Below, piece after piece: positions 1 to 11,386 of a stretch of 64,000 bases of DNA (the stretch's first letter is position 1; every line of letters begins with the position of its first letter). The notes below the pieces were generated by a model, which did not search any database, was not told the origin of the DNA, and worked only from the letters and a program-made list of their open reading frames with translations. The stretch is from Acidimicrobiaceae bacterium (GTDB lineage Bacteria > Actinomycetota > Acidimicrobiia > Acidimicrobiales > Ilumatobacteraceae), in contig JACJWG010000016.1 of the NCBI GenBank assembly GCA_020637235.1, positions 48,536 through 112,535 on the forward strand, given 5' to 3'. Both the position numbers and the translations under genes were made by a program.

Positions 1-131
1 TGGGCGCCACCCTCCACTCACCGGCCCAGCACAGCGACATCCCCGGCACCCAAGACGACGAACGGCCGCCTCCTGGGCGCCACCCTCCACTCACCGACCC
101 AGCACAGCGACATCCCTGGCACCCAGGACGA
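1..131. repeat. Two direct copies of a 58-bp repeat (73-bp period)
   Basis: Copies at 1-58 and 74-131 match except at three positions and are separated by 15 bp. Each unit begins TGGGCGCC and has GGCACCCA near its end (offset 45-52), so each can fold into an 8-bp imperfect hairpin with a roughly 36-nt loop. The second copy ends exactly one base before the priA stop codon. The first copy starts at base 1 of the window, so the array may extend further. I do not recognise the family. It could be a transcription-terminating or REP-like intergenic element downstream of priA. Confidence 0.8.
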
Positions 132-1877
132 TCAGCGGCGGGGTGGGTCGACCTCGATCCGCAGGCGGGCGTCGCGCGGGCGCGGGGTGTCGCTCAGCAG
201 GTCGCCCAGCTCGTCCCAGTCGTCGGCCCGTACCAGGAAGCCGTCACCGTCGGCCGCCACCGCCAGCGGCAGCATCTCGACGAACTCGGCGGCACCGTCG
301 CCGCTCACCCGGGCCAGCGCCCGGAACGGCGGCAACCCGAGCTCGCGCCGTCGCGCCGCCTCGCGCTTGGCCAGCAGGCCCGGATCGGCGGCGACGGCGG
401 CTTGCAGCACCTCGTGATCGGGACGGAAGGTCTGCACGAGCAGCCGCTGATCTGCTCGCCGGGGCCCGAGCAGCCGGGCTGCTCGCACGAGCAGCGCCAT
501 CGCCTGCTCGGCCGCCCGGTAGCGCGGCGCGAGCAGCTCGGCGTCGATGTCGACGAAGGCCACCACGTCCGCGTCACGCACCCGGTGCAGCACGGCCTCG
601 GTCCCGACGTACACCCCGGCGTCGATCGGGAGCTCGCCACTCGATCCCGTGACCGCCACGACCGACCGGTTGGCGGCCTTCTCGAGCTCGTCACGCAGGC
701 GCGTCACCCCGGGCCGCACGTTGGCCAGCACGGTCGAGCCGCACGCCTGGCACACGGGTGGTCGCGTCGTCCCGCAGCGCCCGCACCGCAAGAGCTCGTC
801 GTCACCCTGGTGGACGGCTGCGGCACACCGCTCGCACTCCAACAGCGCCCGGCAGGTCCGGCAGGCCAGCAGGCGCGCTCGGCCGGGGGTGTTGTGCACG
901 CACACCACTCGCACCGCCGGATCGCGGATCGCCTCGATCAGACGACTCGTCACGAGCGAGCGCTTCCAGGGATCCTCGCCGCGACGATCGACGATCTCGA
1001 CGGTCGGCCAGCCGTCACGCTCGTCGGCAGCCGACGGTCGCATCCATCGGGTGCCCGACCAGGCGAGCGCCGCGACGGTCGGGCAGGGCGAGACGCACAC
1101 CACGGGGATCCCGAGGCGTCGGGCGCGCTCGATCGCCACGTCGCGGGCGTGCCATGTCGGGGTGCGCTGCTCCTGCAGCGCCTCGTCGTGCTCGTCCAGC
1201 ACCACGATCGCGGCCAGGTCAGGCACACTCGCCCACACGGCGCTGCGGGCCCCCACCACGGTGTCCGCCGAGCCGGACGCCGCCGCCGACCAGCCGTCGG
1301 GGAGCAGGGCGACGCCGAGCCCCGCACCGCGCAGTCGCGCCGCCACCAGCGCCGCACCCTCCTGCGACGGGTGCACCACCAGCACGCGCCCGCGCTCGCG
1401 CGCGGCGAGCACGATCGACATCGGATCGTCGGTCGGCGACACCCGGATCACACCGCCGCCGTCGGCGAGCAGGTGCCCGGCGCCTGCGGAGGCGTCGGCG
1501 GACGCCACCGGCCGAACGGGAGCCGGCCGGGCGAGCGACGCCACCATCCGCGGCGGCCCTGCGGCCACGAGGAACGGCCGCAGCCGGTCGCTCCCCCAGC
1601 GGTGCGCGGCCCACTCGGCGAGCTCGACGATCTCGGCCGACGGGCCGTGGCCCGACCACCTGGTCAGCGGGACGAGCCGGTCGAGGGGCACCTCGCGCCG
1701 TCGATCGGCGTCCGGTTCGCCCACGCGCAGGACCCAGCCCCCGACACGTCGGCCGTGCAGGTCGACACGCACGAGCGAGCCGACACGGACGCGGTCCACG
1801 AGCGCGTCGGGGACGCGGTAGTCGAACGCCTTGTCGAGCCCGGTGACGTCGGGCAGCACGGTCGCGGTGATCACCAC
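132..1877 (-). CDS. priA: Primosomal protein N' (PriA), actinobacterial type lacking helicase motifs
   Basis: This 581-aa protein (GTG start) corresponds to PriA, which recognises stalled forks and restarts replication. The N-terminal 3'-end-binding domain is visible (VTGLDKAFDYRVP, about residues 11-23). The zinc-binding cysteine cluster lies at about 339-380 (CRTC, CERC, CGRC, CQAC). No Walker A GxTGSGKTE motif is present, and the DEAH box is reduced to DEHD near residue 229. The protein is much shorter than the roughly 730-aa E. coli enzyme. Actinobacterial PriA proteins are known to lack these helicase motifs, so DNA unwinding is unlikely while fork binding may remain. It is the last gene of the carA-to-priA run, 21 bp after metK. 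Confidence 0.88.
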   Translation of the reverse strand: MVITATVLPDVTGLDKAFDYRVPDALVDRVRVGSLVRVDLHGRRVGGWVLRVGEPDADRRREVPLDRLVPLTRWSGHGPSAEIVELAEWAAHRWGSDRLRPFLVAAGPPRMVASLARPAPVRPVASADASAGAGHLLADGGGVIRVSPTDDPMSIVLAARERGRVLVVHPSQEGAALVAARLRGAGLGVALLPDGWSAAASGSADTVVGARSAVWASVPDLAAIVVLDEHDEALQEQRTPTWHARDVAIERARRLGIPVVCVSPCPTVAALAWSGTRWMRPSAADERDGWPTVEIVDRRGEDPWKRSLVTSRLIEAIRDPAVRVVCVHNTPGRARLLACRTCRALLECERCAAAVHQGDDELLRCGRCGTTRPPVCQACGSTVLANVRPGVTRLRDELEKAANRSVVAVTGSSGELPIDAGVYVGTEAVLHRVRDADVVAFVDIDAELLAPRYRAAEQAMALLVRAARLLGPRRADQRLLVQTFRPDHEVLQAAVAADPGLLAKREAARRRELGLPPFRALARVSGDGAAEFVEMLPLAVAADGDGFLVRADDWDELGDLLSDTPRPRDARLRIEVDPPRR

Positions 1878-1898
1878 GGGGTGACCGCCGCGATCCGA

Positions 1899-3092
1899 TC
1901 AGAGGCCGACTTCGGCCTTGAACGCGTCGAGGCGCCCGGTGTGCTCCCACGAGAACTCGGGCAACGCACGACCGAAGTGGCCGTAGGCCGCGGTCTTGCG
2001 GAAGATCGGACGCTTCAGGTCGAGGTCGCGCACGATCGCCGCCGGCCGCAGGTCGAACACCTCACGCACCGCCCGCTCGATCCGCTCCTGATCCACCGTG
2101 TTCGTCCCGAAGGTCTCGACCAGGATGTTCATCGGATGCGCCATCCCGATGGCGTACGCCACCTGCACCTCGCAACGCGACGCCGCACCCGACGCCACCA
2201 CGTGCTTCGCCACCCACCGCGCCGCGTACGCCGCCGACCGGTCGACCTTGCTCGGATCCTTGCCCGAGAACGCACCACCACCATGGCGACCCATCCCGCC
2301 GTAGGTGTCGACGATGATCTTGCGGCCCGTGAGACCCGTGTCGCCGTGCGGACCACCGATCACGAACTTGCCCGTCGGGTTCACGTGGATGTCGAAGTCG
2401 TCCTCCGCGAACTGCGAGGGGATCACCGGACGGATCACGTGCTCGATCAGGTCGGGACGGATCACCGTGTCACGATCGATGCCCTCCGCGTGCTGGGTGC
2501 TCACCAACACGTGCGAGATCCGTGCCGGCTTGCCGTCGACGTAGTCGATCGTCACCTGCGTCTTGCCGTCCGGCCGCAGGTACGGCACCACGCCTGCCTT
2601 GCGCACCTCCGACAGACGCTCCGACATCCGATGCGCCAGCCAGATCGGCAACGGCATCAGATCCGGCGTCTCGTCGCACGCGTAGCCGAACATCATGCCC
2701 TGGTCGCCAGCACCCTGGCTGTTCAGGTAGTCCTCGCCCGACGCCCCCGCACGAACCTCCTCGCTCGTGTCGACACCCTGCGCGATGTCGGCCGACTGCT
2801 CGTCGATCGAGACGATCACCCCACAGGTGTTGCCGTCGAAGCCGTAGAGCGCGTTGTCGTACCCGATGCCGTTGATCACCTCACGCGCCAACTTCGGGAT
2901 GTCGACGTACGCGTTCGTGGTGATCTCACCGGCCACGACGCACAACCCCGTCGTCAGCAACGTCTCACACGCCACCCGACCGTTCGGGTCCTCCGCCAGG
3001 ATCGCGTCGAGCACGGCGTCACTCACCTGATCGGCCATCTTGTCGGGATGGCCTTCGGTGACGCTCTCGGAAGTGAAGGTGAACGTGCTCAC
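1899..3092 (-). CDS. metK: S-adenosylmethionine synthetase
   Basis: A full-length 397-aa MetK, which makes S-adenosylmethionine from methionine and ATP in the cytoplasm. Family motifs are intact: GHPDKMADQVSDA near residue 15, the GAGDQGMMFGYA hexapeptide-type motif near 125, and the phosphate-binding GGGAFSGKDPSKVDRS near 265. A GTG start follows GGAG by 9 nt. The gene lies 55 bp downstream of coaBC on the same strand. That gap is too short for a SAM riboswitch and none is visible. Confidence 0.97.
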   Translation of the reverse strand: MSTFTFTSESVTEGHPDKMADQVSDAVLDAILAEDPNGRVACETLLTTGLCVVAGEITTNAYVDIPKLAREVINGIGYDNALYGFDGNTCGVIVSIDEQSADIAQGVDTSEEVRAGASGEDYLNSQGAGDQGMMFGYACDETPDLMPLPIWLAHRMSERLSEVRKAGVVPYLRPDGKTQVTIDYVDGKPARISHVLVSTQHAEGIDRDTVIRPDLIEHVIRPVIPSQFAEDDFDIHVNPTGKFVIGGPHGDTGLTGRKIIVDTYGGMGRHGGGAFSGKDPSKVDRSAAYAARWVAKHVVASGAASRCEVQVAYAIGMAHPMNILVETFGTNTVDQERIERAVREVFDLRPAAIVRDLDLKRPIFRKTAAYGHFGRALPEFSWEHTGRLDAFKAEVGL

Positions 3093-3147
3093 GACGTGAG
3101 TCTCCTGCTGGTGTGTGATCTGGTTCTCGGAACGGGTGGCGACGACA

Positions 3148-4365
3148 TCAGGGCTGCGTGCCGTCGAACGAGGTCAGCGCCGCCCTGACGTCGCACACGC
3201 TATCCAGTACGGCACGTGCGATCGCGCGCTTGTCGGTGAGCGACACGGTGATCGTGTCGCCACCGGCGCGCACGATGGTGACCGCATTGGTGTCGTGCTG
3301 GAAGCCGACGCCGGGCGCGCTCACGTCGTTCGCGACGATCAGGTCGAGGTTCTTGCGACGCAGCTTCGACTCGGCGTTCGCGATCAGATCGCTCGTCTCG
3401 GCAGCGAAGCCGACGAGCACCTGGCCGGGACGCTTGGCGGCGCCGAGGCCGGCGAGGATGTCGGGGGTCGGCTCGAGCACGATCTCGGGCACCCCCATCT
3501 CCTTCTTGATCTTGCCGTCGGCGGCGTGCACCGGCCGGAAGTCGGCGACGGCGGCGGCCATCACCACCACGTCGGCCGTGGGCGCCAGGTCGTCGAGCGC
3601 CGCCTGCATCTCGGCGGCGGTCTCCACCGGTCGGGCGACGGCACCGGGCGGCAACGGCAACTCGACGGTGGTGACGAGGGTGACCCGAGCACCACGGGCG
3701 AGGGCCTCGGCGGCGATCGCGTAGCCCTGCTTGCCGCTGCTGCGATTGGCGACCACGCGGACGGCGTCGATCGGCTCGCGGGTGCCGCCGGCGCTCACCA
3801 CGACGTGGACGCCGACGAGGTCCTTCGGGCCGAGCACACGCTCGACCTCGGCGACGATCCGTTCGGGTGCGGCGAGCCGGCCCTTCCCCGAGTCGCCGCC
3901 GGCGAGCCGGCCCTCCTCGGGTTCGACCACCTGCACGCCGCGCCGGCGCAGCGTGGCGAGATTGTCCTGGACGGCGGGGTTCTCCCACATCTCGGTGTGC
4001 ATCGCCGGGCACACGATCACCGGCGCTCGCGTGGCGAGCAGGGTGTTGGTGAGCAGGTCGGTCGACAGGCCCGCGGCGTACGCCGCGAGCAACCGGGCGG
4101 TGGCGGGGGCGACCAGCACGAGATCGGCCTGCTGGCCGAGACGCGTGTGCGGGATCGGGCTCGCCTCGTCCCAGAGGCTCGTCTGCACCGGCTCGCTCGC
4201 GAGCGCCGACAGCGTGGTCCGACCGACGAAGTGTTCGGCGCCGGCGGTCATCACGGGCACGACGTGGGCGCCCGCATCGACCAGCCGGCGGCACACCTCG
4301 ACCGCCTTGTAGGCGGCGATGCCACCGGTGACACCGAGGACGATCCGACGCCCGTGCAACACCAT
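3148..4365 (-). CDS. coaBC: Bifunctional phosphopantothenoylcysteine decarboxylase / phosphopantothenate-cysteine ligase
   Basis: CoaBC carries out two consecutive steps of coenzyme A synthesis: ligation of cysteine to 4'-phosphopantothenate, then decarboxylation. The N-terminal flavoprotein (CoaC) domain shows GVTGGIAAYKA and PAMHTEMWENP, where most family members have PAMN. The C-terminal CoaB domain shows SAGGTREPIDAVRVVANRSS and the KIKK motif. I chose the ATG at 4365 (405 aa, beginning MVLHGRRIVLGVTGG). The frame stays open to 4455, but that would add 30 uncharacteristic residues overlapping rpoZ. It follows rpoZ by 61 bp on the same strand. Confidence 0.94.
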   Translation of the reverse strand: MVLHGRRIVLGVTGGIAAYKAVEVCRRLVDAGAHVVPVMTAGAEHFVGRTTLSALASEPVQTSLWDEASPIPHTRLGQQADLVLVAPATARLLAAYAAGLSTDLLTNTLLATRAPVIVCPAMHTEMWENPAVQDNLATLRRRGVQVVEPEEGRLAGGDSGKGRLAAPERIVAEVERVLGPKDLVGVHVVVSAGGTREPIDAVRVVANRSSGKQGYAIAAEALARGARVTLVTTVELPLPPGAVARPVETAAEMQAALDDLAPTADVVVMAAAVADFRPVHAADGKIKKEMGVPEIVLEPTPDILAGLGAAKRPGQVLVGFAAETSDLIANAESKLRRKNLDLIVANDVSAPGVGFQHDTNAVTIVRAGGDTITVSLTDKRAIARAVLDSVCDVRAALTSFDGTQP

Positions 4366-4426
4366 GGTCGACCGATCGACGCCGTTCGAGGCCGTCAGCT
4401 CGCGAGGAACCCGGACGTCGCCGTGC

Positions 4427-4741
4427 TCAGTCGGCGACCGTGACGGTCTCGTCACCCGTCGGCAGGAGCTCGCCGTCGACCTCGTCGACCTCGTCGACGG
4501 GGTCGGTGCGCTTGATCTTGTCGGCTGCGATCTCCTCGAAGCCGATGCTGAGCGGCTTGCGGGCGACCGAACTCACCTGCGGGGGCACCATGTGACCGAG
4601 ACCGTCGCCGAGCTGGCTGAAGTACGAGTTGATCTGGCGAGCACGGCGAGCGGCGAGGGTGACCAGGCTGAACTTCGAGTCGACTCGGTCGAGGAGCTCC
4701 TCGATCGGCGGGTTCATCATGGTGTCGTGCGTGCGCTGCAT
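4427..4741 (-). CDS. rpoZ: DNA-directed RNA polymerase omega subunit
   Basis: A 104-aa omega subunit, which helps assemble and stabilise RNA polymerase. The core PPIEELLDRVDSKFSLVTLAARRA, followed by ARQINSY, is the typical N-terminal omega helix region. The tail is acidic (DPVDEVDEVDGE). The start at 4741 is preceded by GGAG with an 11-nt spacer; two further ATGs 7 and 8 codons inside are possible alternatives. The placement between gmk and coaBC is the classic actinobacterial gmk-rpoZ-coaBC-metK-priA order. Confidence 0.93.
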   Translation of the reverse strand: MQRTHDTMMNPPIEELLDRVDSKFSLVTLAARRARQINSYFSQLGDGLGHMVPPQVSSVARKPLSIGFEEIAADKIKRTDPVDEVDEVDGELLPTGDETVTVAD

Positions 4742-4806
4742 CGTGGTGTTCGCTCCTTGCGGCTCGCCCCGAGTGGGCGCTGCATCCTACCTGATCGGGG
4801 TGCCGA

Positions 4807-5427
4807 TCAGGCGCTTCGCGAGCTCGTCGGCCGGCCGCCGAAGCGCCCGCGGTGGTGCTCGATGATCTCGAGCATCTCGTCGACGGTGCGAGCGAGGTCG
4901 TCGTTCACGACGATGTGGTCGGCGAGGGCCCGCCCGACGGGTTCCTCTTCCTCGGCCTTGCGGACCCGCTGCTCGACCTTGTGGTCCGGATCGCCACGGC
5001 CCCGCAGGCGCCGCTCCTGCTCGGCTCGTGACGGTGGGAGCACGAAGATCAGCACGGCGTCGGGGTGGACCGCCTTCACCTGCCGGGCGCCGTCGACCTC
5101 GATCTCGAGCACGGTGTCGTGGCCGGGACGCGGCTCGGGCATCGGGGTGCCGTAGTAGTTGCCGAGGAAGTCGGTCCACTCGAGGAACCCACCGGTCTCG
5201 ATGCGATGCTCGAACGTGGCGCGGCTCGTGAACACGTAGGCGTCGTCGGCCTCGCCCGGACGCTGTTCGCGCGTGGTCCAGCTCCGGCTGAGCCACAGCA
5301 CTGGGTCGCGCTCGACGAGCGCTCGGACGATGGTGCCCTTCCCGACACCGCCGGGTCCGGACACGATGAACACGAGCCGATCCGCGCCGGTGCCGCCGTC
5401 GGCGGACACCGGCCCGGGATCGCCCAT
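4807..5427 (-). CDS. gmk: Guanylate kinase
   Basis: GMP kinase (ATP + GMP to ADP + GDP), 206 aa from the chosen ATG at 5427. The P-loop reads SGPGGVGKGT where most guanylate kinases have SGPSGAGKST. The GMP-binding SRSWTTREQRPGE and DFLGNYYGTP segments follow. An upstream in-frame ATG at 5523 would extend the protein by 32 low-complexity residues into mihF, so I rejected it. The gene starts 37 bp after the mihF stop, consistent with cotranscription. Confidence 0.94.
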   Translation of the reverse strand: MGDPGPVSADGGTGADRLVFIVSGPGGVGKGTIVRALVERDPVLWLSRSWTTREQRPGEADDAYVFTSRATFEHRIETGGFLEWTDFLGNYYGTPMPEPRPGHDTVLEIEVDGARQVKAVHPDAVLIFVLPPSRAEQERRLRGRGDPDHKVEQRVRKAEEEEPVGRALADHIVVNDDLARTVDEMLEIIEHHRGRFGGRPTSSRSA

Positions 5428-5464
5428 GGCGTGCGAGGCCTCCACGGCTGGGGGCCTCAGTGGC

Positions 5465-5776
5465 TCACTTGCCGAGCTGCTCGAGCAGCGCGGCCTTCTG
5501 CTGCTGGCCGAGGCCCTGCACACGACGGTTGTCGGCGATGCCGATCTCGTCCATGATCTTGCGCGCCTTCACCTTGCCCACGCCGGGCAGGGATTCGAGC
5601 AGCGACACGACCTTCAGCTTGCCGATGGTGTCGTCGGTGCTGGCGAGCGCCTCGGCGAGCGAGAGCGAGCCGATCTTGAGCTTGTTCTTGACCTCGGCGC
5701 GGGCGGTGCGAGCCTCGGCGGCCTTGGCGAGCGCAGCGGCGCGCTGTTCAGGGGTCAGTTGCGGGGGTGTAGCCAT
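5465..5776 (-). CDS. mihF: Actinobacterial integration host factor (mIHF)
   Basis: A 103-aa basic DNA-binding protein matching the actinobacterial IHF family, a nucleoid protein that bends DNA and is unrelated to the E. coli IHF heterodimer. The helix-two-turn-helix core is recognisable as LLESLPGVGKVKARKIMDEI followed by NRRVQGLG. The N-terminus is an alanine/arginine-rich helix. TAGGGT lies 8 nt upstream of the ATG, so the mRNA is probably leaderless. mihF next to gmk and pyrD is the conserved actinobacterial arrangement. Confidence 0.95.
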   Translation of the reverse strand: MATPPQLTPEQRAAALAKAAEARTARAEVKNKLKIGSLSLAEALASTDDTIGKLKVVSLLESLPGVGKVKARKIMDEIGIADNRRVQGLGQQQKAALLEQLGK

Positions 5777-5784
5777 AGAGCTCC

Positions 5785-5790
5785 ACCCTA
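5785..5790 (-). promoter_or_regulatory. Leaderless -10 box for mihF
   Basis: TAGGGT on the minus strand ends 8 nt before the mihF ATG, so transcription should start at or next to the start codon. It suggests mihF-gmk-rpoZ can be expressed independently of carAB-pyrD. Confidence 0.55.
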
Positions 5791-5840
5791 GTCAGGCACC
5801 TCCCGCGACTCGCGGACATCCGACGTCGAGATCGCCCCAG

Positions 5841-5867
5841 GTGACGGTCACTTTTCACGTCCGTCAC
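5841..5867 (-). terminator. Hairpin overlapping the pyrD stop codon
   Basis: GTGACGG (5841-5847) and CCGTCAC (5861-5867) form a perfect 7-bp stem around a 13-nt AT-richer loop. The structure covers the pyrD stop codon and precedes the mihF promoter. There is no U-tract, so it may be a weak terminator, an mRNA-stabilising hairpin, or a protein-binding palindrome. Confidence 0.4.
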
Positions 5868-6827
5868 GCGGAACGGTGCACGACCCCGGTGAGCGCGCCG
5901 AGTGCGCCGTGCTCGTGGGCGCGCGCCCACGACACCATCTCCTCGAGCACGCGGACCGCGGCGCGGGGGTCGGCGAAGGTGGCGGTGCCGACCTGGACGG
6001 CCTGTGCCCCGACGGCCATCAGCTCGATGGCGTCCCATCCGCACGCCACCCCGCCGACACCCACGATCGGCACGTCGGCGAGCGCGGCGCGCACGTCGTG
6101 AACGGCGCGGACGGCGACGGGATGGATGCCGGGACCCGAGAGACCACCGCCGCCGGCGGACAGGGCCGGGCGCATCGTGCCGGGGTCGATCACCATCCCG
6201 AGCACCGTGTTCACGAGCACGAGCGCGTCGGCGCCGGCGTCGCGCACGGCCGTCGCCACCTCGACGATGCGGTCGGTGTTCGGGCTGAGTTTGGCCCAGC
6301 GCGGGAGCCCGCAGATGTCGGTGACGCGCAGCACCTCGGCGGACAGCTCGGGATCGTGGGCGAAGATGCCCCGCCGGCCCTCGAGGTTGGGACACGAGAG
6401 GTTCACCTCGACCGCCACCACCGCGTCGGGCACACCCGCGAGCTGTTCGGCGGCTCGCCGGTAGTCGTCGATCCCTCGCCCCCAGATGCTCGCGACCACC
6501 TTGGCGCCGGTGTCGATCAGCTCCGGCAGCTCGTGGGTGCGCCAGTGCTCGACCCCGGGCCCTTGCAGCCCGACCGCGTTCAGCATGCCCACGCCAGCGG
6601 GGCTGAGTCGGGGCGCCGGGTTGCCGGGCCACTCGTACGCCGTGAGCGACTTCGTCACCACGGCACCGAGCGAGGCGAGGTCGACGAACTCGGCGAGCTC
6701 GGCGCCGTAACCGGCGGTGCCGGCGGCGAGCATCACCGGGTTGGCCAGTTCGACCCCGCCGATGCGCACCGTGGTGTCCACCGCCAGCGAGGTGTCGACC
6801 GCCCCGGACCGCCGACCCCGGCGCCGT

Positions 6828-6838
<11 letters not shown>
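5864..6838 (-). CDS. pyrD: Dihydroorotate dehydrogenase, class 1B type
   Basis: PyrD oxidises dihydroorotate to orotate in pyrimidine synthesis. This 324-aa FMN-dependent TIM-barrel enzyme has ANPVMLAAGTAGYG near the N-terminus, VEVNLSCPNLEGR with the class 1B catalytic cysteine, and VGVGGVACGWDAIE in the phosphate-binding end. Class 1B enzymes usually pair with PyrK, but no pyrK lies nearby. The ATG at 6838 overlaps the end of carB by 11 bp, suggesting translational coupling; a GTG 13 codons inside is an alternative start. Confident as PyrD, less so about the exact subclass. Confidence 0.92.
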
Positions 6839-10112
<3,274 letters not shown>

Positions 10113-10113
10113 G

Positions 10114-11247
10114 TCAGGCCACCCCCAGCTCGGGCACCAGCAGGTCCGTGGTGACGCCACGCCCTCCCCCGCCACCCATCAGATCGTCGAAGAGCGAGAA
10201 CAGGTACTTGGCGTCGTGCGGCCCCGGGCCTGCTTCGGGGTGGTACTGCACGCTGAACGCCGGCACGCCGCGGACGCGCATCCCCTCGACCGTGCCGTCG
10301 TTGAGGTTGAGGTGGGTCACGTCGGCCGTCCCGGCGATCGACTCGGGGTCGACGCAGAAGTTGTGGTTCTGCGAGGTGATCTCGATCTTGCCCGTGGCCT
10401 GGTGGCGCACCGGGTGGTTGCCACCGTGGTGACCGAAGGGCAACTTGAACGTCTCGCCGCCGATCGCCCGGCTGAGCAGCTGGTGGCCGAGGCAGATGCC
10501 GAACACGGGCACCTCGCCGAGCAGGCCGCGGATCGCCTCGACGGCGTAGCCGACCTCGGCCGGGTCGCCGGGGCCGTTCGACAGGAACACGCCCGCCGGG
10601 TTCATCGCCAGCACGTCGGCGGCGCTCGTGCTCGCCGGCACCACCCGCACCGTGCCGAGGCCGGCGAGGTCGCGCAGGATCGAGTGCTTGATGCCGAAGT
10701 CGTAGGCGACGATCAACCGCTCGCCGGAACCGACGTCGTACGCCCGGTCGGTGGTCACCTGGGCGACGAGGTCGATGCCGTCGGTGCCACGCTCGGCCTG
10801 CGCGGCCGCCCGGAGCGTCGCCTCGTCGGCCGTCCCGAACGCCCCCGGCATCGCGCCCGTGTCGCGCAGCAGACGGGTGAGGCGGCGGGTGTCGATGCCG
10901 CCGATGCCGCTGATGCCGTAGCGGCGCAGCATCGCGTCGAGCGACGCCTCGGCGCGCTGGTTGCTGTGGCGACGGGCGATCTCGCGCACGATCACGCCGC
11001 GGCAGCACGGGCGGCGGCTCTCGAAGTCGGTGGCGTTCACGCCGTAGTTGCCGATGTGGGTGGCGGTGAAGGTGATGACCTGACCGGCGTAGCTCGGATC
11101 GGTGATCACCTCCTGGTAGCCGGCGAGGACGGTGTTGAAGACGACCTCGCCGCTCGCGACACCGCCGGGGGCCGCAGCGCCGAGGTGCTCGCCCTCGAAG
11201 ACGCTGCCGTCGGCCAGGACGAGCGCAGCGGGGATGACGTGGTTCAT
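10114..11247 (-). CDS. carA: Carbamoyl-phosphate synthase small (glutaminase) subunit
   Basis: The 377-aa small subunit hydrolyses glutamine and passes ammonia to CarB. The class I amidotransferase domain shows the nucleophile in FGICLGHQLL and the His-Glu pair in QYHPEAGPG. The N-terminal half carries the CarA-specific LADGSVFEGEHLG. I chose the ATG at 11247 because it matches the family N-terminus; an open frame continues 43 codons upstream across the putative operators. It is the first gene of the carA-carB-pyrD group, and two ARG-box-like palindromes immediately upstream suggest arginine control. Confidence 0.96.
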   Translation of the reverse strand: MNHVIPAALVLADGSVFEGEHLGAAAPGGVASGEVVFNTVLAGYQEVITDPSYAGQVITFTATHIGNYGVNATDFESRRPCCRGVIVREIARRHSNQRAEASLDAMLRRYGISGIGGIDTRRLTRLLRDTGAMPGAFGTADEATLRAAAQAERGTDGIDLVAQVTTDRAYDVGSGERLIVAYDFGIKHSILRDLAGLGTVRVVPASTSAADVLAMNPAGVFLSNGPGDPAEVGYAVEAIRGLLGEVPVFGICLGHQLLSRAIGGETFKLPFGHHGGNHPVRHQATGKIEITSQNHNFCVDPESIAGTADVTHLNLNDGTVEGMRVRGVPAFSVQYHPEAGPGPHDAKYLFSLFDDLMGGGGGRGVTTDLLVPELGVA

Positions 11248-11262
11248 GCCGACCACCCTACC

Positions 11263-11276
11263 TGGATGATCATGCA
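11263..11276. promoter_or_regulatory. ARG-box-like palindrome, start-proximal (one mismatch)
   Basis: TGGATGATCATGCA differs at one position from the palindrome TGCAT-N4-ATGCA. It lies 16 bp upstream of the carA start codon, and its centre is 20 bp (about two helical turns) from the second site. It overlaps a weak -10-like CATGAT, so ArgR binding here would block transcription. Confidence 0.5.
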
Positions 11277-11282
11277 CTCGAC

Positions 11283-11296
11283 TGCATGAGAATGCA
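11283..11296. promoter_or_regulatory. ARG-box-like palindrome upstream of carA (perfect half-sites)
   Basis: TGCATGAGAATGCA has perfect TGCAT/ATGCA half-sites with a 4-bp centre. This is the same half-site and spacing as I recall for the mycobacterial ArgR operator core. With its partner 20 bp away it forms the tandem pair typical of ArgR hexamer binding. CarAB supplies carbamoyl phosphate for arginine, so the context fits. The call is inference; no argR gene is in the window. Confidence 0.55.
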
Positions 11297-11386
11297 GGAG
11301 GGCGGCGATCGTCGAGCGGCGGGTCGCCGCGGACGCGAAAACGGACACGTGGGTTCTCCTGCCGTCTGGGCCTCACGGGACCCGCT

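Noticed and set aside
1..131. CRISPR array
   Set aside because: Only two 58-bp repeats with a 15-bp spacer, and no cas genes; outside the size range of CRISPR units.
3093..3147. SAM riboswitch upstream of metK
   Set aside because: Only 55 bp to coaBC, and no kink-turn or pseudoknot-like conserved segments are visible.
402..3188. 928-codon plus-strand open frame opposite priA and metK
   Set aside because: It is antisense to two unmistakable genes and its product is His/Arg/Asp-rich without motifs, as expected from GC-rich antisense codons.
4366..4455. Upstream extension of coaBC
   Set aside because: It would overlap rpoZ by 29 bp and add residues that do not fit the family, which begins just before GVTGGIAAYK.
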